NCBI GenBank assembly: GCA_022747635.1
Contig: JAKTNV010000003.1
Span: 98,356,454-98,420,453 of the forward strand
Origin: Hetaerina americana
Lineage: Eukaryota > Arthropoda > Insecta > Odonata > Calopterygidae
Length of the DNA stretch: 64,000 bases
Direction of reading: 5' to 3'
Notes under the pieces: generated by a model
Seen by the model: the letters and a program-made list of their open reading frames with translations, nothing else
What the model was told of the DNA's origin: nothing
Databases searched by the model: none
Shown here: positions 39,621-54,110 of the stretch, one piece after another
Layout of the letters: each line of letters begins with the position of its first letter
Numbering within the stretch: the first letter of the stretch is position 1
Program-made: the position numbers and the translations under genes

Positions 39621-40679
39621 AGGTGCCCAATCGAGGGGGAAATTTTGTGAAAAGGCGCAACTGTCGAATTGTGAGATGGTAGATTAAAATCGAATTTCGA
39701 ATAATGACGAAAGTAGGTAAATTCAGGAATGAGTTTCAGAATACTTTCCACCCATGGATTTTCTCGATATTAACTTTGAAGAGATTGCAAAAGGCAATTT
39801 CCTTCCACTTCAAGTGGAGATTCCATTCCAGGTTCAATTTTCTTTCTACTTCTTGAGTAAAAAGGCATCTTATTCATTGAAACTTTCATAATTGCTTTCT
39901 AGTAATTGTGCGTCATAATAAAAAGTCTAATCTATTGATTTTAGTTCTCATTGTTAAATTTCGTTTGTTTTATATTTTATTTCACTTAAGATAACTGAAA
40001 CTTCAGACATAGTGCATTTCAGTATTCACACATAAAATTTTAGTTATTATAAAAATGTATTAGTAGTATTTGTAGATATTCTTTATTATATATTTTTATA
40101 CACTACCGCTATAGGATGTATGACAGGATTTTTAATACCTTGCACACCTAAATTATTTATTACTGCTTAAATTATTGGTTTTTAAAGTAAACCTTGAAAT
40201 CTGAAATTAATATTTGAAAAGAAAAATGTACTTTAAAGCTAATGGCATTGTATAAATATACTTTTCACCAGTTATTATAAATTTTGTCATTCCATAAGTG
40301 TTCATTAATTGGAAGAAAAAATTTCTCAATCCCAAAAGTAAATTGGAAAAAACTTTTGTTTTTATCATTTAAAATTGAAATAAGTTTTCAATGAATTTTC
40401 ATACCACCTATTAAAACCGGTATACATTTGTTGGGCAACCTATTCCATTAAAATCTTATGGTTTCTTTACGAAGAGTTAAAAGTCTTTTTCGAAAGATAA
40501 AGGGATTTTTTCTCTCCACAACAACTCGACAAAAAGGAAAAGTTTTTGATTTATTCCCTCATGACGTTTCTCAATAAGTATACCATAATCAAAGTATGCA
40601 TTCGAGATCCTTTAACCTCATAAGAATACAGTTGAAGAAATTTCACCGGGCAAAAGGATACAAGGCAATTTGACAAATC

Positions 40680-40920
40680 TCATGAGAGGCTTACGGGTGG
40701 GCCATGTATGGGAATGGAGGCAGGTGAGGAAAAGTGTCAGAGGGGAGGAGCGGTCGGGCAAACGGGGGGGCGGAAAAGCGGGATGGAGGGCGGAGGTAAG
40801 GGGAGGTTTGGCCGGGGGAGTGAAAGAGCGTCGGCGACGATTACGCGCCGGCGCAAATGGAAGCATCGCCATCTTCCACGCCGCACACGAAGGTGCCGCT
40901 TGCAATTGGCCCATCAGGAC
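40680..40920. promoter_or_regulatory. GC-rich island L with CGCCATCTT (YY1/Pho consensus)
   Basis: About 240 nt, G-rich. CGCCATCTT at 40867-40875 is a full YY1/Pho-type site. GCGCCGGCGC lies just before it. Confidence 0.35.
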
Positions 40921-43049
40921 GAAACCGTTGATTTTCAAATAGACTCATTTCACACCCTCCTCCTCCTTAGGGTGACGGTTTAAAAAATAAGAGAAATATT
41001 TCAGGAATACCTCTCCCATGCTTTTTAAGCTTCGGGAGACTTTCTGCTGGTAATTTCCTTGTGTCACGGAGAATTTAATTTGGACGAACTTGCAAGGATG
41101 TAAGAAAATGTAATATGGCAGAAGGCAGTAAATGGCGCGCCCCTACTATGTAGGCCGCTTAATGCGATAAAGCTTTTGGAAATTTAGTATTTAGAATCTA
41201 GACTCAATGAGGAGTTATACTTGTTATTCAAATGAATTTTTATTTCGTATGCGTTTGAGAATTGTATTCTTCATCGTTGCCTTTGGAATAACCACTGTTA
41301 CAAACAACTTTGGAAGTTAGACAGAAATGGGGGAGGAGAGTTAAGTAATACGTAAAAAATATGAAGACTCCTTTTTCAAAAGACTAAATAAATACTCAGT
41401 TACGAAGTCAACAATGTGTCCACTACTTTCACTTCTGATGAAGTTAAACGACAAGGCAATACTTATTTCTCCCTACCAACATTTCATTACCTTTAATAAA
41501 GTATTTATTCCAATATCCTTACGGAAAACGATTACATTGTATTTTAATCATATATTCGCAGGAAATCAATACAAAGCGTCACTGACCGGGTAGAATAAGA
41601 CTATTTATTTAAATTTTACTGTACCAATAAATCAAAATTATTCAATTACATGATCCCATGGCAAGGCAATTCATGAAATAGGTAATCCTGTAATCTTAAC
41701 TAAAAATGTGACATGGTACTGGAGCAGAAAATTGATGAGAAGGATAGAGATAAAGAAAAAAATGGTTAATTTTCCTTCAGGGAAATTTGCTCAGCGGTAT
41801 CCATTTGTAGTCAAATGGGCTAACTAAAAACCTATTTGTTGTCAAAATGAATTCGCAAAATATTAAAATATAAAGAAAAACTATCTGTTAACAAATTTGA
41901 AAGAGAAAAATTAAACACCAATCGAGCAATGTGAAAGCACCTAAATAAATGTTCTGAGGTGAGAAACGTTTGTAAAAGAGATTTATTTGATGGCCTCCCT
42001 TAAAGCGTACTTATTAATATTTACAACTATTATGCTTTAGCTTTATGCATTATTTAGCTTTATGCATTTAGCTGATACAATATTTGTAAAATAAAAAAAT
42101 CATAATAAAAGGAGCAGCGACGATGAAAAAAATAGGATTATTTCAAGAGAATCTGAAAATCTGACCACAAACATATCATAAAGTAGCGTTTCGCGGGGCT
42201 ACGGAGTAATGACTTGTGGTAACGAGATTGTAAATTCGAAAATTCTAGGAAGCAGATGTGCGCTGGACATATAAGCATTGATCGCCATCATCATCAATAT
42301 CACGCGTCCCAAGAGCATAAAATGATCGCTCAATCGGTGTAGATTATTTTCAATAAAATTGAATTCGTAAACTTGCCATTTTAAACTTAATTTTTTATTA
42401 AACATAAAAAATCTTGTGAACGAAAAAAATTGTACCAGAAAAGATGAAATCTATGATTTATCAGAATTTCGCTGCTTCAAACTTCGAGATAAATTTATGG
42501 ATAGTTGCATTATACGAATTGATAATTGGTAAATAGGTTACTTTTTCTGACTATATTGGATCATTATGTGTTATTAAAACTAAATATGTAGATATTTCAA
42601 AATGTTACAGTTGTGAAATGAATTTACAACACAGATATGCTATTGTGATGCAAAGGCCTTCAGGAAAATATGCCTAAATCATTGCAAATTAATTTTGAAA
42701 AAAATTAAGGTGAAAAGAAAATTTTGAATAGAATGAGTCCTATGTTAAATGTTTAGCCAAAAGTGAGACCCGAGAAGTGGGTACCCTTCACGAGAAGAAG
42801 AATAGTAAAAAAGGCGCTTAAATCTTAATTTTAATGTCATATATCCAACAAAAGTGCATTTAAAGGACTTCAAAATGTCCACAGTGACAAACAAGGAGGC
42901 ATCGCCTGGTAGGCCAGAGATAAGGCTGAAGGCTATGGGAAAGAAGGAAGAGTCTCCCGTTTTTCAGTTTAGGGACCGAGAAGACCAGGATACAAGAATT
43001 CAAACGAGTTCTAACATTCACGTGCTATAGCATTAGCTAAGATGCTCGA

Positions 43050-43280
43050 ATACAACTACCTTCTTCTGAGGACCCGCCCCACATTCATTTCCGAATCACC
43101 AGGATCCCACCCATTACCCAAACCGTTCCCCCACGAAGGAAACCTTTCCCCAAATTCCGATTTTCCCTCGTCTGCCATTCGTTTCTTGCTCCATTTACCC
43201 GCTGCGATCCCATAACGCACTGCCAAAGATCCCAAACTTACGGCGCACGAACCTCGCACACCATCAAAAATACAGGGCAC
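43050..43280. other. Small C-rich patch
   Basis: C-rich for about 200 nt in otherwise AT-rich sequence. No clear motif or coding signal. Confidence 0.2.
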
Positions 43281-46200
43281 GGAAAAGGATTTGGAGGGCC
43301 AGAATTCTTATCTATCGATTGGGAGTAGTTCCTTGGTACCCTTGCTAAAGAAGAGACGTCTGATGTATATTTATTCGACATTTTCCGGTCCAAAACTCTG
43401 TATTTTCCCCCTCATCTAACACTCCTCTGAATCTCTACTACTCTAGGTTATTTTTCGGCCTCACACAATTCTGACCCACCCCTATATGCTTTATTAAATA
43501 TAAGGTATATCATTTATGTTTTACTCAAGAGTTTAGGGGTGCTAGGAAAATTTGAAATTCAACATTGGGAGGATTATACTTATGATGCTACAATTTTTAA
43601 TAGATAGGACGGAAAACTATTTAATGGGATGCTTATATCCCCACAAACCAAATATTTTTAACAGGACTAGAAAACTGTTTGGAAATTATGCCTTTAGAAA
43701 ATAATTACAATGGGGCTCCGTGACTTTTATTAGAAATTGATTTAGAAATTATTGTTCTCCAGATCTCTTTGTTATTTTCCTAAATATTTACTAAGCCATT
43801 GTGCAAGGGGTCACTAGCCTTTGGGTGCGGTAACTTCCATGTTGAAAGGTTATTGAACTCAAACTCCTTTTCTATCATTTTTAAGTTCTAGTAAGCCGCG
43901 TAGCTAAAGTAAATAAAGCAATGTGGAGTGTACGAGAGGATCAGTGTTATTGCTTATAGATGAGAACCAATGTAAACAGCTTTAAAGTAATGAGGCCTGT
44001 TTATGGAGCTGAAGGTACGCTGATAATTAAAGAATATCATTGAATATAAATCTGCAATAGTTCCATCTATCAATACTGTATGCTTCCAGTGAGTTGACTA
44101 CAGTTATCCCATGAATTTGAAAGGTATGACTAATATTTTCATGATAATTGAAAGTAATATGCAACTGTAAGATGTAAATCTAATTTGAACATTACACACG
44201 AAATAAGAAAATGCAGAATGCGAAATTTCCAACAAAAGTAGAAAAAGCAAAATTCTTTTATGTATTTTATAGGATTCAACTAAATAAGTAACACCAAAAG
44301 ATTCTTTTTGAACTATGTCACACACTGAGTACTGTTATATTGACTCTCAATTCTTTTTAAATCTTCAATTATTACTTAATTTTATTATTATATGATAAAC
44401 CTATCACGAATTAATGAGTAGCAACCACTAAGGGGTATGTCTAACTTCATTAATCATACCATAGCTTGACATACCTCTCGAATACAAACAGGCGGATATT
44501 TCGACCATGTTCCAGTTTGGGTTTTACGCTTACCGTCGGAAAGATGTCTTTGATCTGCAGCCATTCTGTGCGTAAACGTACATCTTAATTCTGTTCCTTT
44601 TTTTATAAGGGCCCCATATCCCCTGTAACCGGTTTAACCTTATGATCATAGTACATGGCAAGCCTATTATCCATCGAATCCTCCGTACATCACGGACTTA
44701 CTTCTCCTCGACCATTCTAAAAAGATGAAAAGTTTTTTTTTATCATTTTGTGTTACCAGACGGGAGACTTTGCCGTCTATCCACTACGTGGCGAGGCATG
44801 AATTGATACTAATATAAGGGGAGGCTCTCTTTCAGTCGCAGCTATACATTGTCTCGTTTCTTAAAGAAGTCCCCTGACAACGCATTTACATGCGTACTAA
44901 ATCTCTCCATCTCTCTCATTAAATTACGCCTCCCCTCTCAGCCCTCATCTCCGAGCGCCACCTTGAGAAGCAGAGGCATTTTGAAAGAGATTATCTTTCT
45001 ATACCCGATTCCTTCTTTCGCTTCACCAGCTGAGTTGAAAAGTGACGTCTTTCTCTCTCTCTTTTTCCCTTCGTTTCAAGGACTTTCGCTTTTATTATGT
45101 ATTTATCCCTTACCCCTTCCATGTAACTGATTATCAGGGGAGATATAAATTGGACGGAGTAGAGGGGTTTGAGCCAACTGTAGTCCACATGGCGGTCTGG
45201 TTTGAAGTCACTAGGTTAGGTGAAAGCAGCGTTGGCGTTCGTGCGTTGTGGGAAGTGCTGGGTCATGTGATTTTACTGGGAAGGCCTTCAATTTGACATT
45301 CATGCAGTTGAAGTAAAATTGGAAATGAATATTCTGCATTCCATTTCATGTAGCACAAAGTCGCTTTCAAAAAAACTGTCGCATTTTCAATAGACTGCCT
45401 GGTAATAAACTCTGAGCTTTACGGATCTACATTAGCTTACGTTGATGGTATCATTTAAGGACGCCCTAACCTCGTCAATTATAAGTGTCCCTATCACTTT
45501 GTGGATGACAGCCGATGCTCGCTGCCTGACACAAATGGATAAACGGGTGCATATTCCACCTTAACCGCACAGTGGGAATTCCAATTCTGGGACCGCCTTA
45601 TTGCTAACTGCGATTAATGTGATCATAGAAACCACGATTTATTCCGTTATCCAGCTATTGCATTGTTGCCATATGGCTTCCCATGCAGTATCATCACTTC
45701 AGACATGTAGCGTATTAAAGGCTTTATTTCGAGATGATGTTTGGAGGAGAACAGTGGGTTTTTCACTCTAGCTGATGATGGTTATTTCGATCTTATGGAG
45801 TTTTTTTTTACTGGTACAAATTAGAATAAATTACGAGCATTTGGTAACCAGTGAAAGAATAGGAAATAAATAAAAACGGAACATTACAATATTTCTTTTG
45901 CAAATATAACGCTACGTGTGCAGGAAATAATACCAATTTTTTGTCGTAATCCACAACTTAAGTCGCAGTTATTTACGGTATTTTATTAATTTTTATTGAC
46001 ATAAAACACCTAATTTTACCCACTTCATTGGCAATTCAGTTTGCAATGATCAATTACTCCTGTCCAGTGGAAAGTATTAGGTAATTATTTTATGAATTCT
46101 AGCCCAAGTTTTATTCTTCAAAATATATATACTATGAATTATTTCTGCAAATAGCGTAACTTTTAACATTTGTAATTCCTCTTCTAAGAGAAAAATAAAT

Positions 46201-47032
46201 AAGGAGGACAATGGTATATTTAAAAAATATATTTATCTGGCTGATTTCTGAGTGTATGCATGTGATAAATACGCCCTACGGTTTCAAAAAGTAATGTATT
46301 CCCTAGGCACATGCTATTTTTACTTCGTACAGGATGGAATCAATGTAACTGTGAGGACCGTTCTATCAAAATTACCAAATATTTATCGGTTGTAGGGGGA
46401 AAATTTGAGGAATCATTAACGGGTCAGGATTTAATCATTTTGGAAAACATATGCAAACATACGAATATAATGTTTCCATGTATCAATATTTGTTCACTGT
46501 GAACAATAAAATAAAATATTTTCTCTTATTTAAGCAATGAATTAAAATTTCAAGGTGAAAATCAAATTCTAGCTCGAAGTAACTGCTTTTCATATCTGGC
46601 CGAAAAAGCTGTTTTAAGTCAAAGTTTCCAGTACATAAATCATAATGCTGTCTATTGTAATGCTAAAATTTCAAACAAACACATTTGTTTGGTTAAGCTT
46701 CAATCATTTATACTTTTTATAATAAAAACACTTTTAAAATAATCTTCAATTTACAGAAGAGTACCCTACAGTGGGGATAAACGAAATTAAAATACTTTCC
46801 TTCTGACATCATAAAAACATCAACATTGGTGTATGGGTATAATTACTAACAATAATAATATAAGCCAGCGGGTAGAAGGATTAAAAGATCACGGCTATAA
46901 CGCAGCTATCTAAATGAGCTACGACCTTTGTTCAGATTACCCGAGCAAATGAAGGCTCTCCAGTAACCCAAGTGGGAACAGGCTAAGAAGTGAGTTAGTA
47001 AGTGAGGGAAAAGAAGGCAAGATATCACTCAC

Positions 47033-47122
47033 CATTATAGCCAGACAGCGTGGGACCTGCGGCGCCGACCAAACCAAAAAGAGACGGGTGAAATCATTCT
47101 TTGAGTATTTATCGACCATCAC
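47033..47122 (-). CDS. Weak candidate exon on the minus strand, unknown gene
   Basis: An open stretch reads VDKYSKNDFTRLFLVWSAPQ and then VPRCLAIM, running into a good donor, ATG|GTGAGT (GT at 47032-47031). A GC-rich core (GGCGCCGCAGGTCCCACGC) stands out from AT-rich flanks. The upstream acceptor is poor. It could be a short repeat or a non-coding exon. Confidence 0.15.
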
Positions 47123-48559
47123 TATTTTAAAATGCTTAAATTAATCATTAATCACATGAAAACGTAAAAATTCAAAATTTTAATTAAAAAAATAGCAACA
47201 TTGAAATTAAAATTATTAAAAACAATACTCTTCATAATCTTATTGTATGTTGAACTAAACTAAATAGGTAAAAATGTCGGAATATTATGTTGACAGATTG
47301 CCATAGATGCAATGTTATATTTAAGAACAACTAGCACAAATACCATGTCAAAACTCTATGAGTTAATTATAAATTGATATAAATAGAATCATCCATCTTT
47401 TATTTAAAAATCAATTGAAGAATGATATTCGATTTTTAAATGCAGTTACCTGTCAATCAAATATCTTACTTTAATAATTTAACGCATTATAGTGGAATAA
47501 ATTATATTGGATACCTGTATATATTATTTTGTATTTATTTCCTCTAGAGAGCATTGTATAATCGGGATTTAACACAGCATCATCCTATTCATTTGCAACA
47601 TGAAGATGTTTTTGCAATGCTGATATATTATAGCGTACCAAGGTCTGAACGTCTAAATTTCAGAAAATATTGACACTTGTTCAAGCACAAATGTATATAG
47701 TCCTGTTTAGCAGTAATTGAAATTAGGTTAATTTTAGGAATTAATCGGGGTTTTCACTTCATGGAAAGTTACATTTTGTTAGGCGATCAGTTGAATTTCT
47801 AAAAGGTGCTCGGAAACAACCTTAGGCTATGTGATTTCGAAAATCATCTTGTTAAGACCCGGCATGAATGTTAAAGTCTGAGCAAACTTGAATAGAGTTA
47901 TCCATTCGTACATTTTGTACACGGAGCAATGGTCGATCAATCTATGCACGTTTAATGGTCAATATCAAAAAGATAAGGTGGATCCGAACAGAAATAAAAC
48001 TTCTTCAATTTAGCCTATACAGGGAGCAAGCAGGTAAATTAAACAAAGCAGAAAATATATTTCCCAAAGGAAAGGGTAAAACACCCGAGAGGTAACAAAA
48101 TACACAAAAATACGGATAATTTGTTGGGTTCACACTATTACTTCCTTAAATGCCAAGATTAGATTAAACGTTCATTTATTTATAAATACGAGTAATTTTA
48201 ACTGAAAATATAAATAAACCAAATATTCTAAATTATTAAATGAATATCAGTAATGAAATAATGGATAAAAGTGTTTCAACGATGGCAGGGGTCTTCCTTA
48301 AGAAAAAAGTTTGAAAAAAAATGTATTTCTGCATATAATCACTAAAAAGGCTAGTTAAACAACTGTAAGAAACGTAAATAACTTCACTTCACGTCCATTC
48401 TCCCTCCTTCATTGGCTTACGTACAAGTGAGAATTGTTCTTGGAGTGAAAGATACCCAAATGTATGATACGCGAAGGAAATTGTCATCATTTTTCATCAA
48501 CGACTGACTAAAATTAACCGTCAATCACTAAATGGGAACGGTTGCCGATACACAGGGGA

Positions 48560-49540
48560 AAAGGGATAGCAGGTGTAGCTAGGGAGGCGGAGGACGCTCA
48601 CACACACGCCAGGGAATCCGGCCGTGCGCGGCTTTCGGTATCTCGGGGCCGTAAATGCACCGAAATAAATCACTCACTTCGCACTTCGAAAGACCAAAAG
48701 AGGAGGCGGATAGGAACCAAGAAATGGTGAAAGAAAAAATGGGAGTAGTGGGAAAGTGGGAAGACGGAGCGTGGAGAAGGAGAGCCGAGATGAAGGGGTG
48801 GCGCAGGAAGGAAGGAAGGACAACAGACGAATCCGACCCCCATTCATTAAGCCCTCGGAGATTGTAAACGCCGCTTTTAACGACGCTCCGTGCAACCGCA
48901 TTGTCAGTGCCCCTTCCCCGAGCGTCAACCCCTTCCATGTCCATCCCGTGGCGTGGTGGCGGATGACAGCGCTTGGAAGCTATTTCATCTGCGCCAAGTG
49001 GCGGCGATGCCGAGGATTATAAGGGGCGTAGAAAGGTGTAGGCTTGTCTGCGTGCGCTAGCGAGCGAGCGTTTGTGTGTGTGAGTGGCCTTTCGGAGGGG
49101 AAGTAGGAAAGGGTTGAGTAAGCAAATGGGGAGAAAGGAGGTCTGATAGCGGCAGAGGGGGGGGAGGTTGTGAGGGTGGGAGTTATGATCGAGACCCGGT
49201 CGACTGTCGAGGAGGGGAGGGGAGAAGGGCTGTAGTCTCCCCCGCATCCCATTGAAAGGATTGGGGACGTTAGCTCCCCTCGGGCGCTCATTTCCTCCCT
49301 CCTTACGGCGTCATAAAACGTGATGGATGGCCAACTCATTCAGCGCTGCTATGCACGTTTGGTCACCCTCTCTCCAAACCCCCTCCTTCCCTCCGCACTC
49401 ATCCCTCACCCCACCGCGCCTCACGTCGCCCTACGCCGCCGAGTAACACGGCGCCGTCCGCCCCGCGAAAAACACGCGACCATGCAAGTATACGTATTCG
49501 CGCCAACTTCCCTGCCCGTGATTTCAGCATTCCTGCATCC
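48560..49540. promoter_or_regulatory. GC-rich island M with repeated skew switches and a CTCF-like core
   Basis: Skew alternates G/A (48560-48830), C (48830-48960), G (49020-49240), C (49350-49480). GGGTGGCGC at 48796-48804 resembles the core I remember for insect CTCF (AGGTGGCGC). A reverse GCCAT core lies in GGATGGCCAAC near 49325. Confidence 0.35.
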
Positions 49541-50779
49541 CCGTAGGCAACATATGCAGTAGCAAAGGGGGTTTCGGGTGGGATATATGCATTCACTTGG
49601 CATTTCAAAAAGCCATTACATACAGACCGTCAAGAGGCTAAAGATTATCTTTCAGATTTAAAGACTTTCGCTGAAGTTCCTGTCTCTAAATAGAAATTTT
49701 TTCAGTATTAATATTTATCTCGTCATAAAACCAAATTTTGTGGCAGCATAAATCATTCGCTTGACACTGAATTTTCACAGGGACTCGGTTTTCTTGTTGC
49801 ATAAGGCCACTACAGTGCGTTGAACTGGAAAGAATTCATGCCTTGTAAACGTCAGTAGACGGAATGTAAGCAGTTAATCTTAAATGCCTAGGAGATTAAA
49901 CTAAGAGACAGTCAAGCGTTTGATTTGGATGATTCAGGTTTGATCAAACTTTAATTGTAACTCATGATATCTTGAAACTATCAAAATAATTCTAAAGGTA
50001 TAAACACCGTTTATTTTATTAAGCAGTTCCAAATTTTAATGGCTCAGAGATATATGCACTGCCCAGGATATTATTCCCACCCCGCTATAATTTACTTTAC
50101 CCAAATATGAGTTTTTAAATGACCCAATTTTTTTTAATTAAGTAAGATTGTTAATTTAGAAATATTAGTCAGTTTAATGCCACATAAACTAATCTATTAA
50201 TCAAAATCATGCAAGATAATCGTTCCCGGAAAAAAAAACAATTATAATCAAGCTAAAGACACATGAAAATAACGGAGAACGCCCATTCAAAATTGATTTT
50301 TCCTTTTTGCGAGCATTAATTTACCACTCTGTAAAATGATCAGGGGCTGAAACCGTATTCTTAGTGAAAGATTTCTCCGTAATGAAACTATATTTGTCAT
50401 ACAGCCGTGAAACCATTTTCGTTCAGAGTGAACATTAATTGTAACATAGCTTTGTTTTATGTTGCCTGTACGACGGAAAATCTGGTAAAATATTTCAATA
50501 GATATATATCCTGATTATTTTTGACATATTTATTTCACCCTGCGGTTAGCAAAGTGTAAACATTTGAAATTTAAAGGTACATAAATCAGCAATCCAATAC
50601 AAGTCCACTTCGCATTATATCCTTGAAAAGAAAAAATTATTTCCCCGAACAAAGTCCCTTGAATCTCCAATATCAAATGTAAACAAGGGCGACACTCTGT
50701 CTGCATTCTGACTACGAATAAATTTTACATTTGCTCCTCCTTCGTCTAAATGGCTTCTCGCAAATTACGATGTGATTTC

Positions 50780-51110
50780 GATAACAGGCCGAGGAAGAGC
50801 CATTTACCTCGCCCAGATCGGGAGTGAAGGGGGTGGGATGGGAGGCCGACTCGAGAGAGACAAAGGATCTGTGGCTGGAAGGGTTGTTGTTGAGGTGGAG
50901 GAAGGGAGCAAGCAGCACTAGGGGGGGAGAAGGGGGACAGGAGGGATGGGGGGGAGGAGTGCTTTAGCGCTGGGGAAAAGGGTTTGGGCCAAGAACGCTG
51001 TGGCACGCCCGGGGAGGTGGAGGCATCGGGCGGATCTTGGCTTCAGGCCACGCCCTACGCATGCGCCTCGGCTTCGCTACGCAATAAAAAGCAGACAATG
51101 GGAGGAATGC
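50780..51110. promoter_or_regulatory. GC-rich island N with a strong G-quadruplex motif
   Basis: G-rich. Four G-tracts (7, 5, 3 and 7 G) lie within 50921-50956 with loops of 2-6 nt. Confidence 0.3.
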
Positions 51111-52812
51111 TCGGCGAGCTGCATACGAGAGAATATCACGCCGTCTGCTTGCGGACGCCTATGAATGCACGTTGGTGCAGTCCATGGTTTACGAACTCGG
51201 CTCAGCTATACAACTTTCCCTAATCAGCCTGATATTTTACACATTCAATATTTCAGGAAAACACTGTGACAGAATAATCGGATGATGTCATTACTGGTAT
51301 TTTATGGACGCATATTCGAAAGTACATATCGTCACCGATGTAGTTACTAATATCTTGTACACAACCAGTCCCAATTTCTACAAGTCGTTACAAATATGGA
51401 ATGTGGTAGTAAAAATAAATAGGTAAACTATTTCAAAGCCCCTTTAAATAAGTGTATTTTGTTTCATCGGGCCTCAAGCATTAAAGAAAGAGTTTTATAC
51501 AAATTTATACTCTGAATTAACAAAAATTAAATTACTAAACAAATAAATATGGAAAAAATGCTGTAATAATGTTCATTGAGTCAAACCGGAATTAATACAT
51601 TTTTCATTCGAGATGATTGAGACAATTTCATTATTTTTTCCAATTAAGGAACACATATTCCCAATAAACATGGGTGAAATTTACCTAGGCACTTAAACCA
51701 CTTTTAATCATTATATAGCAACGTGGAAATGAATTTTGAAACGCCTTATATTGTTAAACTAATTGTTCGCGAAGTTTTTTCAGAAATTTTCCTTTTCAAT
51801 ACGTGACCGGTATAACTAAACCAACTCGTAGAGCGAAAATATACGTAAAAAAAGCTGTAAAGCTCGAAAGCAATATATTTTGTGAGTATCCTGGGTCATC
51901 AGGACGAGAAAAGTGCTACCGCAGTCGTAAAATATGAACCCCCAAGGCCGGTTCAGGCAAAGTAGTCATAACTGGACGGGTGGACACATGGAAGTACGCT
52001 AGGCTTACAATAATGAGTGAGGGGAGTTTGTGAAGCGGGACTGGGGTGCGTGATGGGGCTGCTAGACGGTACTCCCAGTGGTTGGGAATAAGGAGCAGTG
52101 TAAAGAAGACCCCATGCATCCATTCTTCGCTTCTGCCGTGCCCCATGCGGGCTGGAAAAAAGTGTCTGGAAACGACTTCAAAGGCGATGCCAGTAGACGG
52201 CCCATTGATGCCGCCGATGCCTAACAAGCTCCATTGAACTAATCTGTAGCGTTCACACCCTTCGCTTCTCCTCCTGCCCCTGAATTGCGGCCAGGGCCAA
52301 GAAAGAGAACGTCACGACCGACGTAGAAGAGGCTAGAGATGATACTGAGAGAAATGGTGAGGGGAGAGATAATATTGAAGAGACGTCCGAAAGTGGTCGT
52401 CGAGTCACGGCCAAAAAACGTAGTTTACTTAAGAAATTGCAAGTGCACAGCTAATGAATCTACTTTTGTTTAACAATGAGTTTTATCTTTAATTCACCAA
52501 CCAGAACTTTTACCGTATTGTGATGACGAATGAGAAAACTCTCCGGGACTTGTGAATATTTCGCGTTCGTTGAATAAAAAATTATTATTGGCTAGGATAC
52601 CCATTGCAGTTATCAGTCTTAGAAAAGAAGAAACGCAATTGAAAAATGAACTCGTATGAAGATGAAATAGATAAATTTACTTTTAAAATGAAGCCTTTAT
52701 TTCTCCCAATCACAAAGTTCGGTTGATCTTTGCTCAGGGACTTTATTATATTCTACGCATCTGGTAACAAAGTTACAGCTTTAGTAATCCGAGTATAGTT
52801 ACGTATCAGTAA

Positions 52813-52832
52813 TCCTGATTGAGGTGCTTTGA
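52813..52832 (+). repeat. Short fragment similar to the SINE body at 63602
   Basis: TCCTGATT is followed directly by GAGGTGCTTTG. At 63602 the same two words are separated by about 7 extra nt. This is a weak match of about 19 nt, consistent with an old deleted copy. Confidence 0.3.
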
Positions 52833-53769
52833 ATGAAAAGAATGATAATTCAGGGAGAAGTTTTACATGATGATGTGAGGATTTGTGCAAAAAGTAGGAT
52901 GAAAAGCAAGAATAAAATTATCTGAATAAAGTACAACGATGCAAATGGAAATTAAATGAACGTAATCATTATGCTGGGAGAAAGGTATGATATTTGGGCA
53001 AAATAAAGATCATGTTAAAGTTAAGTCGTGCAAATTAAAAAGAAGTTCAAAGAGCCATAAATATGAAACAACTTGCACATGGTGTATTTAAGGGAAATTG
53101 AAAAAAAGGGAAATAGAAAAGTGCCCTAAAGACAGTAGAAAAAGTTGGCATGGGTGATGGTTTGATGTTAAAGTATAAGGTCCGATATCCCTTCCAATCG
53201 TTTTCAACAGAAAATTTTAGTGCAAATCCATCTTCATCAAAATTGCGAGACGTTTTCACACATCGAGTTCGTTGCGAAAATAATTTTGCTTAATTAATCA
53301 GAAAAATAATATAACAAATGTATTCGCAAATAAAAAAGAGGGCAAAATAAATTTTCATCGAGATTCAACGTTTATTTTCCTTTAAATCGACCTGTTTAAT
53401 AAATTGAGGAATTACTTATTTTTCTAAAATAGAATTAACTTTACTGCAGTGAGGTAAATTTAAATTTTTCTTTAAAAAAATTAAATATTAGACTGGAATG
53501 GAAATATCAATTTTAGAACTTTTTGTAAAAACCACAACGAAGTGATGAGTAAAATGAGCGTCGAGTGTAACAAATGGTTATTTATGTACCAGCTAAATCA
53601 AACATTACCGATCCTGGCTACTAACTTTTATCGTGACAAATATTGGAATTTTGTATCGGTCGCTACTGGTACAAGTCAACAAGAGTAAAGAGTCAACAAG
53701 AATAAAAACACAAATGTAAACATATGATCGTATAAATTTGTATGCGTATACTTTTTTTTCATTCCCTCC

Positions 53770-54110
53770 TCAAACATCGTTCTGAACGCCGGTTGGCAAC
53801 GCTGTGCAAAGTGGAAGTGGACTGGGGTGAGTAACGCTAGGATGGAAGTGTGTGCGTGCGTGCTGTATGTGGTGAGATGGGTATTCTGACTGGAGGAGCT
53901 TGGCTGTCCGGAGGAGTGGAATTGATGGCAACGTGGGAAGTGAGGGGAACGCAGGGAGCGGTTAGGGGAGGATGGGGAGATGGTTGGGGGAGGTAGGTGG
54001 AGGAGAGGACGCCGCTGCGTAGGAGGGATGTCATTAAGAGTGGGGAGGCTGAGAGAGTGAGCCACTGCATCGGAGTCGGGACTGCCGTACTCAGGAGCAC
54101 GGAGCGAGGG
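53770..54110. promoter_or_regulatory. GC-rich island O, G/A-rich
   Basis: Purine-rich on the plus strand. No motif cluster noted beyond scattered GGAGG words. Confidence 0.2.

Larger units (their letters stand above)
39621..48559. other. Mostly AT-rich intronic DNA
   Basis: Apart from island L, the 43050 patch and the weak exon candidate at 47033, I see no gene. A mixed-GC stretch at 44830-45640 holds CTCTCTCTCT (near 45052) and no recognised product. A short tandem of TTAGCTTTATGCATT lies near 42038-42070. Confidence 0.45.
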
